Shown: one piece after another, positions 18,236-26,801 of the stretch | Layout of the letters: each line of letters begins with the position of its first letter | How positions within the stretch are numbered: position 1 is the stretch's first letter | Source: Rhizobium sp. Root1220 | Lineage (GTDB): Bacteria > Pseudomonadota > Alphaproteobacteria > Rhizobiales > Rhizobiaceae | Assembly (NCBI RefSeq): GCF_001426265.1 | Contig: NZ_LMDG01000034.1 | Location: 358,888 to 422,887 of the forward strand | DNA: 64,000 nt | Direction: 5' to 3' | The notes under the pieces: model-generated | The model's input: the letters and a program-made list of their open reading frames with translations, nothing else | The model's database searches: none | What the model was told of the DNA's origin: nothing | Made by a program: the position numbers and the translations under genes

Positions 18236-19956
18236 ACGAGAAAGCGCCGCCGACTGGATCCGCCGTGCCCGTCGCCTCAACAATTGCCGGTTTCCACCCT
18301 CTTAGCACCGCCGAAGCCAAGATCGTTGCGCATCTGCAACTCGGCGATTTCGACAGGTTGGGCGACGGCTTGCGGCCACAACAGGAAGACCCGGAAAGAA
18401 CTGTGCGCGCGGACCTCCTGCGCCTGCTTATCCTTGGAAGCGAGGGCCACCGTTCTCACGAAAAGGGACTGAGGCTGAGCGGAGCATGGATCACCGGCAT
18501 CCTCGACCTGGAGGGATGCCGAATTCCCCGCGATATCGGCCTCAAGGACTGCCACTTCGAAGCTTCGCCGGTGCTGCGTTCTGCCATCATCGACAATTTG
18601 TTCCTCGATGGCTCGTCCCTACCCGGATTGCCAGCTGACCGGCTCGAAGCGCGGGGCTGTCTCTCCCTGCGGGGCGCAACGGTAACCGGCGAAATCCGGC
18701 TTCCCGGTGCACGCATAGGGGGGAGCATCGAGGCGGATGGGGTGTCCATCGCTTCACCCGGCGGGCTTGCGATTGATGCCGACGGGTTGGAGGCCCGAGG
18801 CGGTGTTCTCTTGCGCGGCGCGGATGTGCGCGGCGGCATCGATCTTTCTGCGGTTCGACTCGGTGGCGACGTCAACGCAGTCGGGGCCCGTATAGAACGT
18901 CCGGGCGAAGTGGCGTTGAACGGCGATGCAATCGTCGCAGCGGGCGACCTGGCCTTGAGGGGAGCAACCATCACCGGCGAGGTCCGCGCAATGGGCGCCC
19001 GCTTCGGCGGCGACATCGACTGCACGTCAGCATCGCTCTCGCAGCCCGGTGGCTATGCGCTGAGGCTCAACCGCACCACGATCGTTGGCGCCTTCTTCCT
19101 GCGCCAGAACGCGTCGGTCGTCGGCACGCTCGACCTGACCGCCACAACGATGGGGGCGATCGACGACGAACAGACAAGCTGGCCGCAGAAAGGTGATCTG
19201 CTGCTGAACCGTTGCCAGTACGGTGCCTTCATCGGCGGACCCGTTGACGCTGAAAGCCGGCTCGACTGGCTATCAAGACAGACCCCGGATCGATGGAAGG
19301 CGGATTTCTGGCCGCAGCCTTACGAACATCTCTCGGCGGTGCTGCGAGAGATGGGCCACGATGAGGATGCCCGTGCCGTCCTGATCACCAAGGAGAGGCT
19401 GCAACGGCGTGCCCGCCGAGCGCGCGCCAAGAACCCGGCGCTACGCGTCACACTGTCGATCATGGATGCCATTCTCGCCGTAACCCTGCGCTATGGGCGA
19501 CAGCCATTGCTGGCATTGGTCTGGCTTATCCTTTTCTGGGCGGTCGGGACAGTTGTCTTTGCTGTTGCCTATAACACGGGCGCGATGAAACCGAACAGCC
19601 CGGTCGTGCTGCGCTCCGCCGAATGGACGATGTGTGATCTCGAACGGACAGAGAGCCGCTTTATGCCGTCCAGCGGACAGGCGTTGGACGGACGCGCCGA
19701 TGCCGGAGAGAACCAGCTCACGTGTTTTCGCAACCAGCCGGAAGCTGCCAGCTACCCCGAGTTCAATCCGTTGATGTACTCTCTCGACGTCCTCCTGCCG
19801 GTGGCATCGATCGGGCAGAAGGAATACTGGCGGCCAGACTCGCTCAAGCCCAATGGCACTTTCACCTTGAAATACTACTTTTTCCAATCGGTGATCGGCT
19901 GGGCGCTGAGCCTGCTGGCTGTGGCCGGGTTCTCGGGGCTGATCAAGTCGCACTAA
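18232..19956 (+). CDS. beta-helix repeat membrane protein of unknown function
   Basis: A 574-residue protein. Residues about 80-330 consist of imperfect repeats of roughly 20 residues with periodic small and hydrophobic residues, for example LEARGCLSLRGATVTGEIRL and LEARGGVLLRGADVRGGIDL, expected to fold as a right-handed or polymer-forming-like beta helix. A charged linker follows, then two membrane spans near the C terminus (PLLALVWLILFWAVGTVVFA and IGWALSLLAVAGFSGLI) separated by a cysteine-containing loop. Relatives in public annotation are called 'membrane-associated oxidoreductase', but I see no cofactor motif. The gene is monocistronic apart from the small leader ORF. Confidence 0.75.
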   Translation: MNEKAPPTGSAVPVASTIAGFHPLSTAEAKIVAHLQLGDFDRLGDGLRPQQEDPERTVRADLLRLLILGSEGHRSHEKGLRLSGAWITGILDLEGCRIPRDIGLKDCHFEASPVLRSAIIDNLFLDGSSLPGLPADRLEARGCLSLRGATVTGEIRLPGARIGGSIEADGVSIASPGGLAIDADGLEARGGVLLRGADVRGGIDLSAVRLGGDVNAVGARIERPGEVALNGDAIVAAGDLALRGATITGEVRAMGARFGGDIDCTSASLSQPGGYALRLNRTTIVGAFFLRQNASVVGTLDLTATTMGAIDDEQTSWPQKGDLLLNRCQYGAFIGGPVDAESRLDWLSRQTPDRWKADFWPQPYEHLSAVLREMGHDEDARAVLITKERLQRRARRARAKNPALRVTLSIMDAILAVTLRYGRQPLLALVWLILFWAVGTVVFAVAYNTGAMKPNSPVVLRSAEWTMCDLERTESRFMPSSGQALDGRADAGENQLTCFRNQPEAASYPEFNPLMYSLDVLLPVASIGQKEYWRPDSLKPNGTFTLKYYFFQSVIGWALSLLAVAGFSGLIKSH

Positions 19957-20044
19957 GCGGGCAGGTCTCCGGTGACCCGAGCCACCGGCCTCCGGCTTAG
20001 AGAGCCCGACTCAGTCCGCCGAATTCGGCAGCACCGAACTGATG

Positions 20045-21880
20045 TCAGAAGCGCCAGATCAGAGGGACGATGAACACCGAGACGACGAAAAACCAGATCA
20101 GGAGAGGCAGTCCGAGCTTCCAGTAATCCGTGAAGGCATAGCCACCCGGCCCCATCACCATCAGGTTCGTCGGCGTTGCTATTGGTGTCAGGAACGCTCC
20201 GGCGGCAGCCACTGCTGTACTCATCAGCACCGGGCGCGGAGAAATACCCATCGCCGTCGCTGCGGCCACGCCGATCGGGATGACGATCAGGGCTGTTGCG
20301 GTGTTGCTGATCAGCTGTCCCATGACTGCGGTCAGAATGAACAAGCCGGCGAGCAAGGCGAGCGGGCCGGCATCGCCGACGAGATTCACCAGATGCTCCG
20401 CCATCAGCTTGGCTGCTCCCGTTTCCACCATTGCCGTGGAAAGCGGCATCATTGCGCCGACAAGAATGACCGTCGTCCAGCCGATGGCGCGGTAGGCTTG
20501 TTCGACACTCATGATCCCTGACAGGATGATCGCACCGGCCGCGAGCAAACCGGCAACGGCGGGCGGCACTAAGCCCGTGGCGAGAAGCAGAACCATTGCA
20601 ATCAGGATGACGACGGCCTGGCGCGCGCCCGGCCCCATCGGAACGGCCTGGCGGCGGACCAGTTCCGGCGAATTGACCACGAGCACGTCGGGATCATCCA
20701 AGTGCACGTCGAGCGCCTTCCATGTCCCCTGCAGAAGCATGGTATCGCCTGCCTGTAGGACGACGCCGCCGGCATCCTTGGTCGCGCTGCCGGCAGCAAT
20801 TGCCTCTCCAGCGCGCTGTACCGCCAGAATGATCAGGTCGCCACTGTCCGTGACCATGCCCGGGAAAACACTTTGGCCGATGAGCTTGGAGCGCGGCGGA
20901 ATAACGACTTCAGCCAAGCCCGAACTGCGGTTGAAAAGTGTCTCCTGCCCCTGGCCTGCGGCATTCTCGTCGCGAAAGGCGAGATGCATCTTCGTGGAAA
21001 ATGCAGCTGCGGCTTCGGCATCGCCGCGCACGAGGAGATGATCTCCCTCGGCCAGCAAGGGCCTGCGGAGCGGTCCGGCCGTTTCTCCCTCCTGAATGGC
21101 AACGAGTTGCAGCCCGGAAAAGGACGAAAGATCAATTCCCGACGATGACGCGCCCACGAAAGGCGAGCTTGCGCGAACGCGCATCTGGTAGATTCCATTC
21201 GCGAGGCCGTACTGCTCGACCAGCGTCTTGGCGTGCTGGCTGAAATCGGCAGGCATGGTCGCACCATTGCGCTCGGGTAGGAGCTGCTTTCCGAACAGGA
21301 CGATGATCGCCATTGTTCCTGCGAGCAGCGGCACGCCTACAAGCGCGAACTCGAAGAAACCGAAACCACCGACCCCGGCATCGATGCCGGCTTCCGACAC
21401 CAGCACGTTTACGGGCGTTCCCGTGAGCGCAAGCAGGGAGCCTGCGTGGGCCGCAAAGACCAGCGGCATAAGCAGTTGCGACGAATTCCGCCTGAGACGT
21501 ACGGCGATGACGACCACGACTGGCAAAAGGGCGGCGACGGCGCCGTTGACGCTAATGAGCGCCGTGAGAAGTGAAACGAGCGCCATCGTCAGAATGAGAA
21601 GGCGCGTGCGACTTTCTTCGCCGGCGCCGCGGATCAGCAGCTGACCGGCCCAGGCTGTCACGCCGGTGACCTCGAGTCCCGAGCTGACCACGAAGAGCGA
21701 TGCGATGAAGATGACGGCCGGGTCGCCGAAACCACCGAGCGATTGTCCGAGCGTGAGGACACCAGTCGCCCACAGTGCAAGGGCGGTCAGCATCGCCACG
21801 AAGACGACGGGCAATTTGTTCCAGACGAACAGTACGACAACAACTGCAATGATGGTGGCTGTGTATGCTATCGGACTCAA
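20045..21880 (-). CDS. SLC13/DASS-family anion permease with TrkA-C domains
   Basis: A 611-residue inner-membrane transporter. The first five spans and the last six flank a central cytosolic region with two TrkA-C-like domains (for example PPRSKLIGQSVFPGMVTDSG). SGLEVTGVTAWAGQLLI and ISNTATALIVIPIGVAAATA are typical of the DASS family, including the SNT motif that binds cation and carboxylate or sulfate. The start is a TTG at 21880 preceded by GAGGAG nine bases upstream. Substrate unknown: sulfate, dicarboxylate and arsenite-like relatives exist. Confidence 0.87.
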   Translation of the reverse strand: MSPIAYTATIIAVVVVLFVWNKLPVVFVAMLTALALWATGVLTLGQSLGGFGDPAVIFIASLFVVSSGLEVTGVTAWAGQLLIRGAGEESRTRLLILTMALVSLLTALISVNGAVAALLPVVVVIAVRLRRNSSQLLMPLVFAAHAGSLLALTGTPVNVLVSEAGIDAGVGGFGFFEFALVGVPLLAGTMAIIVLFGKQLLPERNGATMPADFSQHAKTLVEQYGLANGIYQMRVRASSPFVGASSSGIDLSSFSGLQLVAIQEGETAGPLRRPLLAEGDHLLVRGDAEAAAAFSTKMHLAFRDENAAGQGQETLFNRSSGLAEVVIPPRSKLIGQSVFPGMVTDSGDLIILAVQRAGEAIAAGSATKDAGGVVLQAGDTMLLQGTWKALDVHLDDPDVLVVNSPELVRRQAVPMGPGARQAVVILIAMVLLLATGLVPPAVAGLLAAGAIILSGIMSVEQAYRAIGWTTVILVGAMMPLSTAMVETGAAKLMAEHLVNLVGDAGPLALLAGLFILTAVMGQLISNTATALIVIPIGVAAATAMGISPRPVLMSTAVAAAGAFLTPIATPTNLMVMGPGGYAFTDYWKLGLPLLIWFFVVSVFIVPLIWRF

Positions 21881-22064
21881 ACGTTCAGCTCCTCGTTTGG
21901 TCCGGTCGGACCATCAAAACCTTGCAGCGTCGCCAAACCCGCGGTCCGGGGCTCGTCTTCAGCCAACCACCCGCATCCGCCACCGAAGCGCCCCGATCGC
22001 ACGCACCTCGGCGTTTGGCCTACGAGGCACCCCCCGGTCCACCCGAGCTAGGCCGAAACGGCAG

Positions 22065-23267
22065 CTAGTCGTCCATCGTCGCCATCAGGATGCCCAGACG
22101 GCAGCCTTTTTCGTATTCCTTCAGGTTCACATATTCCTTGATCGTATGAATCTCAGCCTGTCCCGCACCGATTGTAATGGTGGGGACACCATGCTTGTCG
22201 AGCCAATTGGCATCGAGGCCGCCATTCGAGAATACGTAGACCGGCTCGATGCCGAGTATCCCCAGCGCCTTGGTGGCGCGCTTCACGATCGGCGTGTCCT
22301 TGCCCAGTTCGAATGGCGGATAAGACGCGACGTGGCTGAATTTGACCAGGGCCTTGTCGCCCTCGTCGGTCGTCACCTCGCCCTGCGCCGTGGCGAAGGC
22401 TTCCTTGTAACCGTTCGCGATTTTCGTCGCGAATGTCGCCTCCGGGCTACGCGCCTCGCCTTTGATGTATGCGTAGTCCGTGACGACATTGGTGGCATCA
22501 CCGGCCGGCTTGTTGTCCTTGCCACCGAAGATGCCGACGTTGCTGGTGCCCCGGCCATCCGGTTTGACAACCTTGCCGAACCAGCCGTTGCGCTTCGCCT
22601 CGGTCAGCGCCATGGCACCGACCAGCGTCGCGGAAATTCCCTTTTCCGGTGCAACGCCCGCATGCGACGCCCGGCCCGTGATCTCGACCTCCCAATTCTC
22701 CTGCCCGACCGCCCCGACGATGAGGTCCGAAGCAAGCTGGCCATCGACATTGATACACATGACGGCACCGTTGAGATCGGCCGGATTGAGTTCTCTTGCT
22801 CCGTGCAGCCCGCTCTCCTCGCGCACGGTAAACAGCAGTGTGATCGGCGGATGCGGCAGCTTGTGCTTGATCAATGTTTCGGCGACCACCACGAGGAGCG
22901 CGACGCCGGTACGCGCGTCGCCGCCGAGCGCTGTAGTGCCGTCTGACACGATACGGTCGCCATCCCGCCGCGGCTTGGCGCCGGCGCAGAGCGGCACGGT
23001 ATCCAGGTGTGTGGAGAAGAGCAGCCTCGGCCCCGGCCGTGTACCAGGGATATCCACGATCAGATTGCCCGTTTCCGTCGGCAGCGGAATCCGCTTGTTG
23101 ACGTCGTCGAAGCGTATCGCTTCCGCCGGCACTCCGATTTTCTTCAACGCGTCGCTAACGGCAAGGCCGATGTTCTTTTCCTGTCCAGTGACGCCTTCCA
23201 CAGAGAGGAACCGCATCAGGTGTTCTTCTGCCGCGGCAACGTCGAGAGGAATAGAGGTGTTGCTCAT
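22065..23267 (-). CDS. M20-family metallopeptidase (PepT-like)
   Basis: A 400-residue zinc peptidase when started at MSNTSIPLDV (23267), which is better placed behind GGGATGG than the upstream ATG at 23276. Metal-site motifs are all visible: STHLDTVP, GGDARTGVA with the bridging aspartate, VREESGLHGARE with the catalytic glutamate, and NVDGQ. Similar to tripeptidase T-type M20 enzymes. It lies directly downstream of an AbgT-type transporter, so it may cleave the imported p-aminobenzoyl-glutamate or a dipeptide, as AbgA/AbgB do; that link is inference. Confidence 0.85.
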   Translation of the reverse strand: MSNTSIPLDVAAAEEHLMRFLSVEGVTGQEKNIGLAVSDALKKIGVPAEAIRFDDVNKRIPLPTETGNLIVDIPGTRPGPRLLFSTHLDTVPLCAGAKPRRDGDRIVSDGTTALGGDARTGVALLVVVAETLIKHKLPHPPITLLFTVREESGLHGARELNPADLNGAVMCINVDGQLASDLIVGAVGQENWEVEITGRASHAGVAPEKGISATLVGAMALTEAKRNGWFGKVVKPDGRGTSNVGIFGGKDNKPAGDATNVVTDYAYIKGEARSPEATFATKIANGYKEAFATAQGEVTTDEGDKALVKFSHVASYPPFELGKDTPIVKRATKALGILGIEPVYVFSNGGLDANWLDKHGVPTITIGAGQAEIHTIKEYVNLKEYEKGCRLGILMATMDD

Positions 23268-23322
23268 GATATCCATCCCATTATTTGCATGTTGAACCGT
23301 TCAGACGTGTCGCGGCGTCGCC

Positions 23323-24870
23323 TCAGAGACCCCACGGCAGACCAAGAGCCTTCCAGACCGCGAAGAGACCGGTCCAAAGCACGAAGATCAGCACGACATA
23401 AGGAAGCATCAGGGAAACGATTGTGCCGACACCCGCCGACTTGTCGTATTTCTGGGCGAAGCCCACGACGAGCGCAAAGTAGGCGTTGAGCGGAGTGATC
23501 GCGTTCATGGGCGAATCGCCGACGCGATATGCGGCCAGAACCGCTTCGGGCTCCACCCCGAGTTTCATCAGGAGCGGCACGAAGACTGGAGCGAAAATCG
23601 CCCATTTCGCAATCGCTCCTGTCAGCAGCAGGTCGATGATGGCAACGACAACGATGAACCCGATCAGCAGCGGCAGAGCGCCTACATTGGCAGCCTGCAG
23701 CACGCCCGAAAGGCTGAGCGCCATGACCGTGCCGATATTGGTATAGGTAAAGTAGGCCACGAACTGACTGAGGACGAAAAATAGAAAGATGGTGCCGCCC
23801 ATGTTCTTGATCGAATTTTCGATCGCGGCGATCACCTCAGCCAGCGTTTTCATCGTGCCGGCGCCGATGCCGTAGGCCCATCCCGTCACCAGGAAGACCA
23901 GCATGATGAGCGCGATGAGGCCGTTCATAAACGGTGAATTGCCGATGAGTTCACCGGTGGTTGGATTGCGAAGCGGCGCGCCGCTCGGAAGCGTCAGAAG
24001 CAGAAACACCACAAGCAGCCCGATAAGCCCGTAAAGGGCAAACCGCAGCCCGCGCGATTCCTTGTCGGAGAGCGTAGCGCCTTGATTCTGAACATCGCCT
24101 CCGGCCGCTTCAGGATTGTACTCTCCCAGCCGCGGAGCGATGATGCGATCGGTGATGAAAGCGATCACGACCGTCAAGAACAGCACCGACGCGATGGAAA
24201 ACCAGACGTTGGACGCTAGGCCGATCGACCGTGCAGGATCGACAAGATGCGCCGCATCATTTGTGAACTCGACAAGGACGGCGTCGAGCGGCTTGATCAG
24301 CATGTTGACCGTGAAAGCCGCCGCTACCGCAGCGAAGCCAAGGGCAAGACCGGCAAGAGGATGCCGCCCGACTGCGAGATAGGCCACGCCGGCCAGAGGT
24401 ATCAGCACCAGATAACCGGCGTCGGCCGCGATGCTTGCGAGAATGCCGACGAAAGCCAGGATATAGGTCAGCGCCCAGCGCGGCGAGACGATAACGAGCT
24501 TGTGGATCAGCGCCGTGACCAGGCCGGATGCCTCGGCGACGCCCGCGCCGATCATCGCCGCGATCATCAGACCCACGGCGGTGAAACTCATGAAATTGGG
24601 AATGAGCGACGAATACAGGAAGCGGATGCCCTCGATGTTGAGCAAACTGCGGATCTCAGTCGACGCCCTTTCGATCTCATGCGTATCGGGGTTGATCCGC
24701 TCGTAGCTAACGGCGGCTCCAAAAGCCCCGAGCACGGCAGACAGAACGATGACAATGCCGATGAGAATCAGAAAGATGACGACCGGATGGGGAACCATGT
24801 TTCCCACCTTCTCGACGCCATCGAGAAATCTCTGCATCGTGGTCTTTGATGCTGCGTTGGCAGTGGCCAT
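23323..24870 (-). CDS. abgT: AbgT-family p-aminobenzoyl-glutamate transporter
   Basis: A 515-residue membrane protein. I use the ATG at 24870 because GGAGG lies seven bases before it; the frame is open further upstream without such a site. Family features include LDGVEKVGNMVPHPVVIFLI at the N terminus, NMLIKPLDAVLVEFTNDAAH, and GDSPMNAITPLNAYFALVVG near the C terminus. AbgT proteins import p-aminobenzoyl-glutamate, and some relatives export sulfonamides. The M20 peptidase gene follows by about 55 bases on the same strand. Confidence 0.9.
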   Translation of the reverse strand: MATANAASKTTMQRFLDGVEKVGNMVPHPVVIFLILIGIVIVLSAVLGAFGAAVSYERINPDTHEIERASTEIRSLLNIEGIRFLYSSLIPNFMSFTAVGLMIAAMIGAGVAEASGLVTALIHKLVIVSPRWALTYILAFVGILASIAADAGYLVLIPLAGVAYLAVGRHPLAGLALGFAAVAAAFTVNMLIKPLDAVLVEFTNDAAHLVDPARSIGLASNVWFSIASVLFLTVVIAFITDRIIAPRLGEYNPEAAGGDVQNQGATLSDKESRGLRFALYGLIGLLVVFLLLTLPSGAPLRNPTTGELIGNSPFMNGLIALIMLVFLVTGWAYGIGAGTMKTLAEVIAAIENSIKNMGGTIFLFFVLSQFVAYFTYTNIGTVMALSLSGVLQAANVGALPLLIGFIVVVAIIDLLLTGAIAKWAIFAPVFVPLLMKLGVEPEAVLAAYRVGDSPMNAITPLNAYFALVVGFAQKYDKSAGVGTIVSLMLPYVVLIFVLWTGLFAVWKALGLPWGL

Positions 24871-25269
24871 GTCTTGCCTCCAATTGAGCCGGAATGTTCC
24901 CCACAGGGCATTAATACCGAGGTTTGAATGGGCACGCTTTACTGGCAACGGTTGAACAGCGAACGGGCAAAACCCCTATTGCCCGGCGCGCGGTTCATAT
25001 CGGCTCATACTTCATCTGCTCCACCATCGACGGTGGTCGAGAGCACTACCTTCGGTCATCCCGGACTGAAGCACTCGCATTCCGTGATAAGCTGACGGAG
25101 ACGTCCCAAATCTCGTCGATTTCGTTGGCCACCAGCGCCGCGGTTTTTCGACATAGCTCTAGGATCAAGGAGGGGCATCGCCGAAGCCAGGCGAAGTTGG
25201 GCAGCCCGTGAGAGGCTCCGTCGACGTACCGCCGCTTGCGCGAACGCTGCGATCGCATGTCGGTCACCG
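24871..25269. other. unresolved 400-base interval
   Basis: Both strands have short open frames here. On the minus strand one reading contains CRKTAALVANEIDEIWDVSV, which looks protein-like, and a plus-strand frame overlaps it. Neither has a convincing start or a recognised family. This may be a gene remnant or simply the abgT promoter region. Confidence 0.3.
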
Positions 25270-25527
25270 TCAGCGCGGGCAGGCCGCAACGTAACGTCGT
25301 CCATTGCGATCCTGGAATTCGCATTGTCCTGGACGACCAGCGACGTTGCCGATCACGGCGCCGGAAGCGCCGCCAATGGCAGCACCCACGGCCGCGCCAC
25401 GGACATCATTGGTCACAGCACCACCCACGACTGCACCGGTAGCGGCGCCGATCCCGGCACCCTGTTGAGTGGGCGAGCAACTGGCAAGGGCGAGCCCGGC
25501 CAAGGAACACAGCAGCAACGTCTTCAT
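25270..25527 (-). CDS. small glycine-zipper lipoprotein
   Basis: An 85-residue envelope protein. The signal ends in LALASC, a standard lipobox with the cysteine at residue 17. Residues 22-64 are a glycine zipper (GIGAATGAVVGGAVTN, GAAVGAAIGGASGAVIGNVA) as in OsmB and related stress lipoproteins, expected to form a membrane hairpin. A short Cys-containing tail follows. GGGAGAG precedes the ATG. Copy A of a 45-bp repeated element lies 62 bases upstream and may be part of the promoter. Confidence 0.8.
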   Translation of the reverse strand: MKTLLLCSLAGLALASCSPTQQGAGIGAATGAVVGGAVTNDVRGAAVGAAIGGASGAVIGNVAGRPGQCEFQDRNGRRYVAACPR

Positions 25528-25588
25528 TACTCTCCCCTATGTAACGCCAAATCCGAAGGTCGTCGCAGCAGTTATATCCGCCACATTT

Positions 25589-25633
25589 CAACTATAGTGT
25601 TGGCAAAGACTGTCTGTGATCGGCATAGAATCC
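25589..25633. repeat. copy A of a 45-bp two-part element
   Basis: CAACTATAGTG, 22 bases ending GTGATC, one base, then GCATAGAATCC, the same layout as at 10650-10694. It begins 62 bases upstream of the glycine-zipper lipoprotein start. Read on the gene's strand, the order is GGATTCTATGC first and CACTATAGTTG nearest the gene. Confidence 0.55.
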
Positions 25634-25812
25634 CAAAACCAAGCGCTAAGTTCAAATCTCTTGGCACAACCGGCGGGAGATGACCGAGCAAAAATGAGAA
25701 AACGCGATAGCCGGACCGAGAAGTCAGGGCTCCGAAACATCGCTCCTATTCCCGCTCGGGCGGCGGCGGATGGGCCCGAGCAGTTGTCAAAGGCCTTCAG
25801 ATCTCCCGCTGA

Positions 25813-26691
25813 TCACATGCGGAGTTTGGCGCGCTCCGCCGTTCGCCATGCCCGCGGCGTCTCGCCGGTCTGCTTCAGGAAGAATCGCGAGAAATAGGCC
25901 GGATCGACAAAGCCGAGCCGGTAGCCGATTTCCTGTACGCTGCCGAAGGAGAAGACCAGTTCGCGCTTGGCTTCTTCGGTCAACCTCCCGGCGATCAATT
26001 CATGTGTCCCGTGTCCGGTTACCGCTCTGACGACACGGCTCAGATGCGTCGGCGAGATGCCCAATTCCCTTGCGTAGAACGCGGCGGTCTTGTGGGATCT
26101 GAGATGCCGGTGGATCAGGCTTTCCAGCAATTCCATCCGTCGTCCGGTCTCGTCGAGGAGTTCGACACCGCTCCCGGAAAGCCGCATCGTCAGTTGCAAC
26201 GCGACGGTGACGTAGGCTTCCAGCAGGTCCGCTCGCCCGCTCGCGTGACTTGCGAACTCCGAGCCGAGGCGCGACAGAGTCTGTGCCACATATGCCGCTT
26301 CGGGATCATCCATGTCGAGCTTCGTCAAATGCGGATGCGCCAGCCACGCGCCGAGCGGACTGCGCCCGCCCGGCAGCGTCTTCAGCTGCGACGTCAGCAC
26401 CGTAATGACAAAGCCATCTATATCCCGGGAGAAACGGAACCCATGGCCCAGGCCCGATGGCACCGTGATGACCATGTGTCGCGTGATCTCGCGACGCTCG
26501 CTTCCGAAGATCGCATCACCCGAACCGGCACTGATGTACAATATCTGGAAGAAGCCATCATGCCGGTGCTGCTGGATCTCCCAATGGTGCAGGCGGCTGC
26601 GCGATGGAATCGTCTCGCAGTGCAGCCAGAAATCCCGCTCTCGGCCGGCACTTTCGCCGTAGAGTTCATAAGTCGGAACAGATTTCTTCAT
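25813..26691 (-). CDS. pobR: AraC-family regulator, probable PobR
   Basis: A 292-residue regulator divergent from pobA. The N terminus (HHWEIQQHRHDGFFQILYIS) is a cupin-like AraC ligand-binding domain, and the C-terminal 100 residues carry two helix-turn-helix units, ARELGISPTHLSRVVRAVTG and IGYRLGFVDPAYFSRFFLKQ, ending in TGETPRAWR. AraC-type proteins beside pobA activate it in response to 4-hydroxybenzoate in several proteobacteria. The assignment rests on position and family. Confidence 0.85.
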   Translation of the reverse strand: MKKSVPTYELYGESAGRERDFWLHCETIPSRSRLHHWEIQQHRHDGFFQILYISAGSGDAIFGSERREITRHMVITVPSGLGHGFRFSRDIDGFVITVLTSQLKTLPGGRSPLGAWLAHPHLTKLDMDDPEAAYVAQTLSRLGSEFASHASGRADLLEAYVTVALQLTMRLSGSGVELLDETGRRMELLESLIHRHLRSHKTAAFYARELGISPTHLSRVVRAVTGHGTHELIAGRLTEEAKRELVFSFGSVQEIGYRLGFVDPAYFSRFFLKQTGETPRAWRTAERAKLRM

Positions 26692-26724
26692 CGCCCTAAC
26701 CTTCCCTGATGTTCGATTAGTGCA

Positions 26725-26740
26725 ATTTCAGGCATGAAAT
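26725..26740. promoter_or_regulatory. inverted repeat ATTTCA-GGCA-TGAAAT in the pobR-pobA interval
   Basis: Perfect 6-bp arms with a 4-base spacer, 34 bases upstream of the pobR start and 62 upstream of the pobA ATG. Its central position between divergent genes makes it a candidate operator, although AraC-type proteins more often use direct repeats. Confidence 0.35.
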
Positions 26741-26801
26741 GTCCATTGCCCGCCCGCCTCGCCGCCCACACAATTTGCCGCACATATGTAAGGGAGGGTA
26801 T

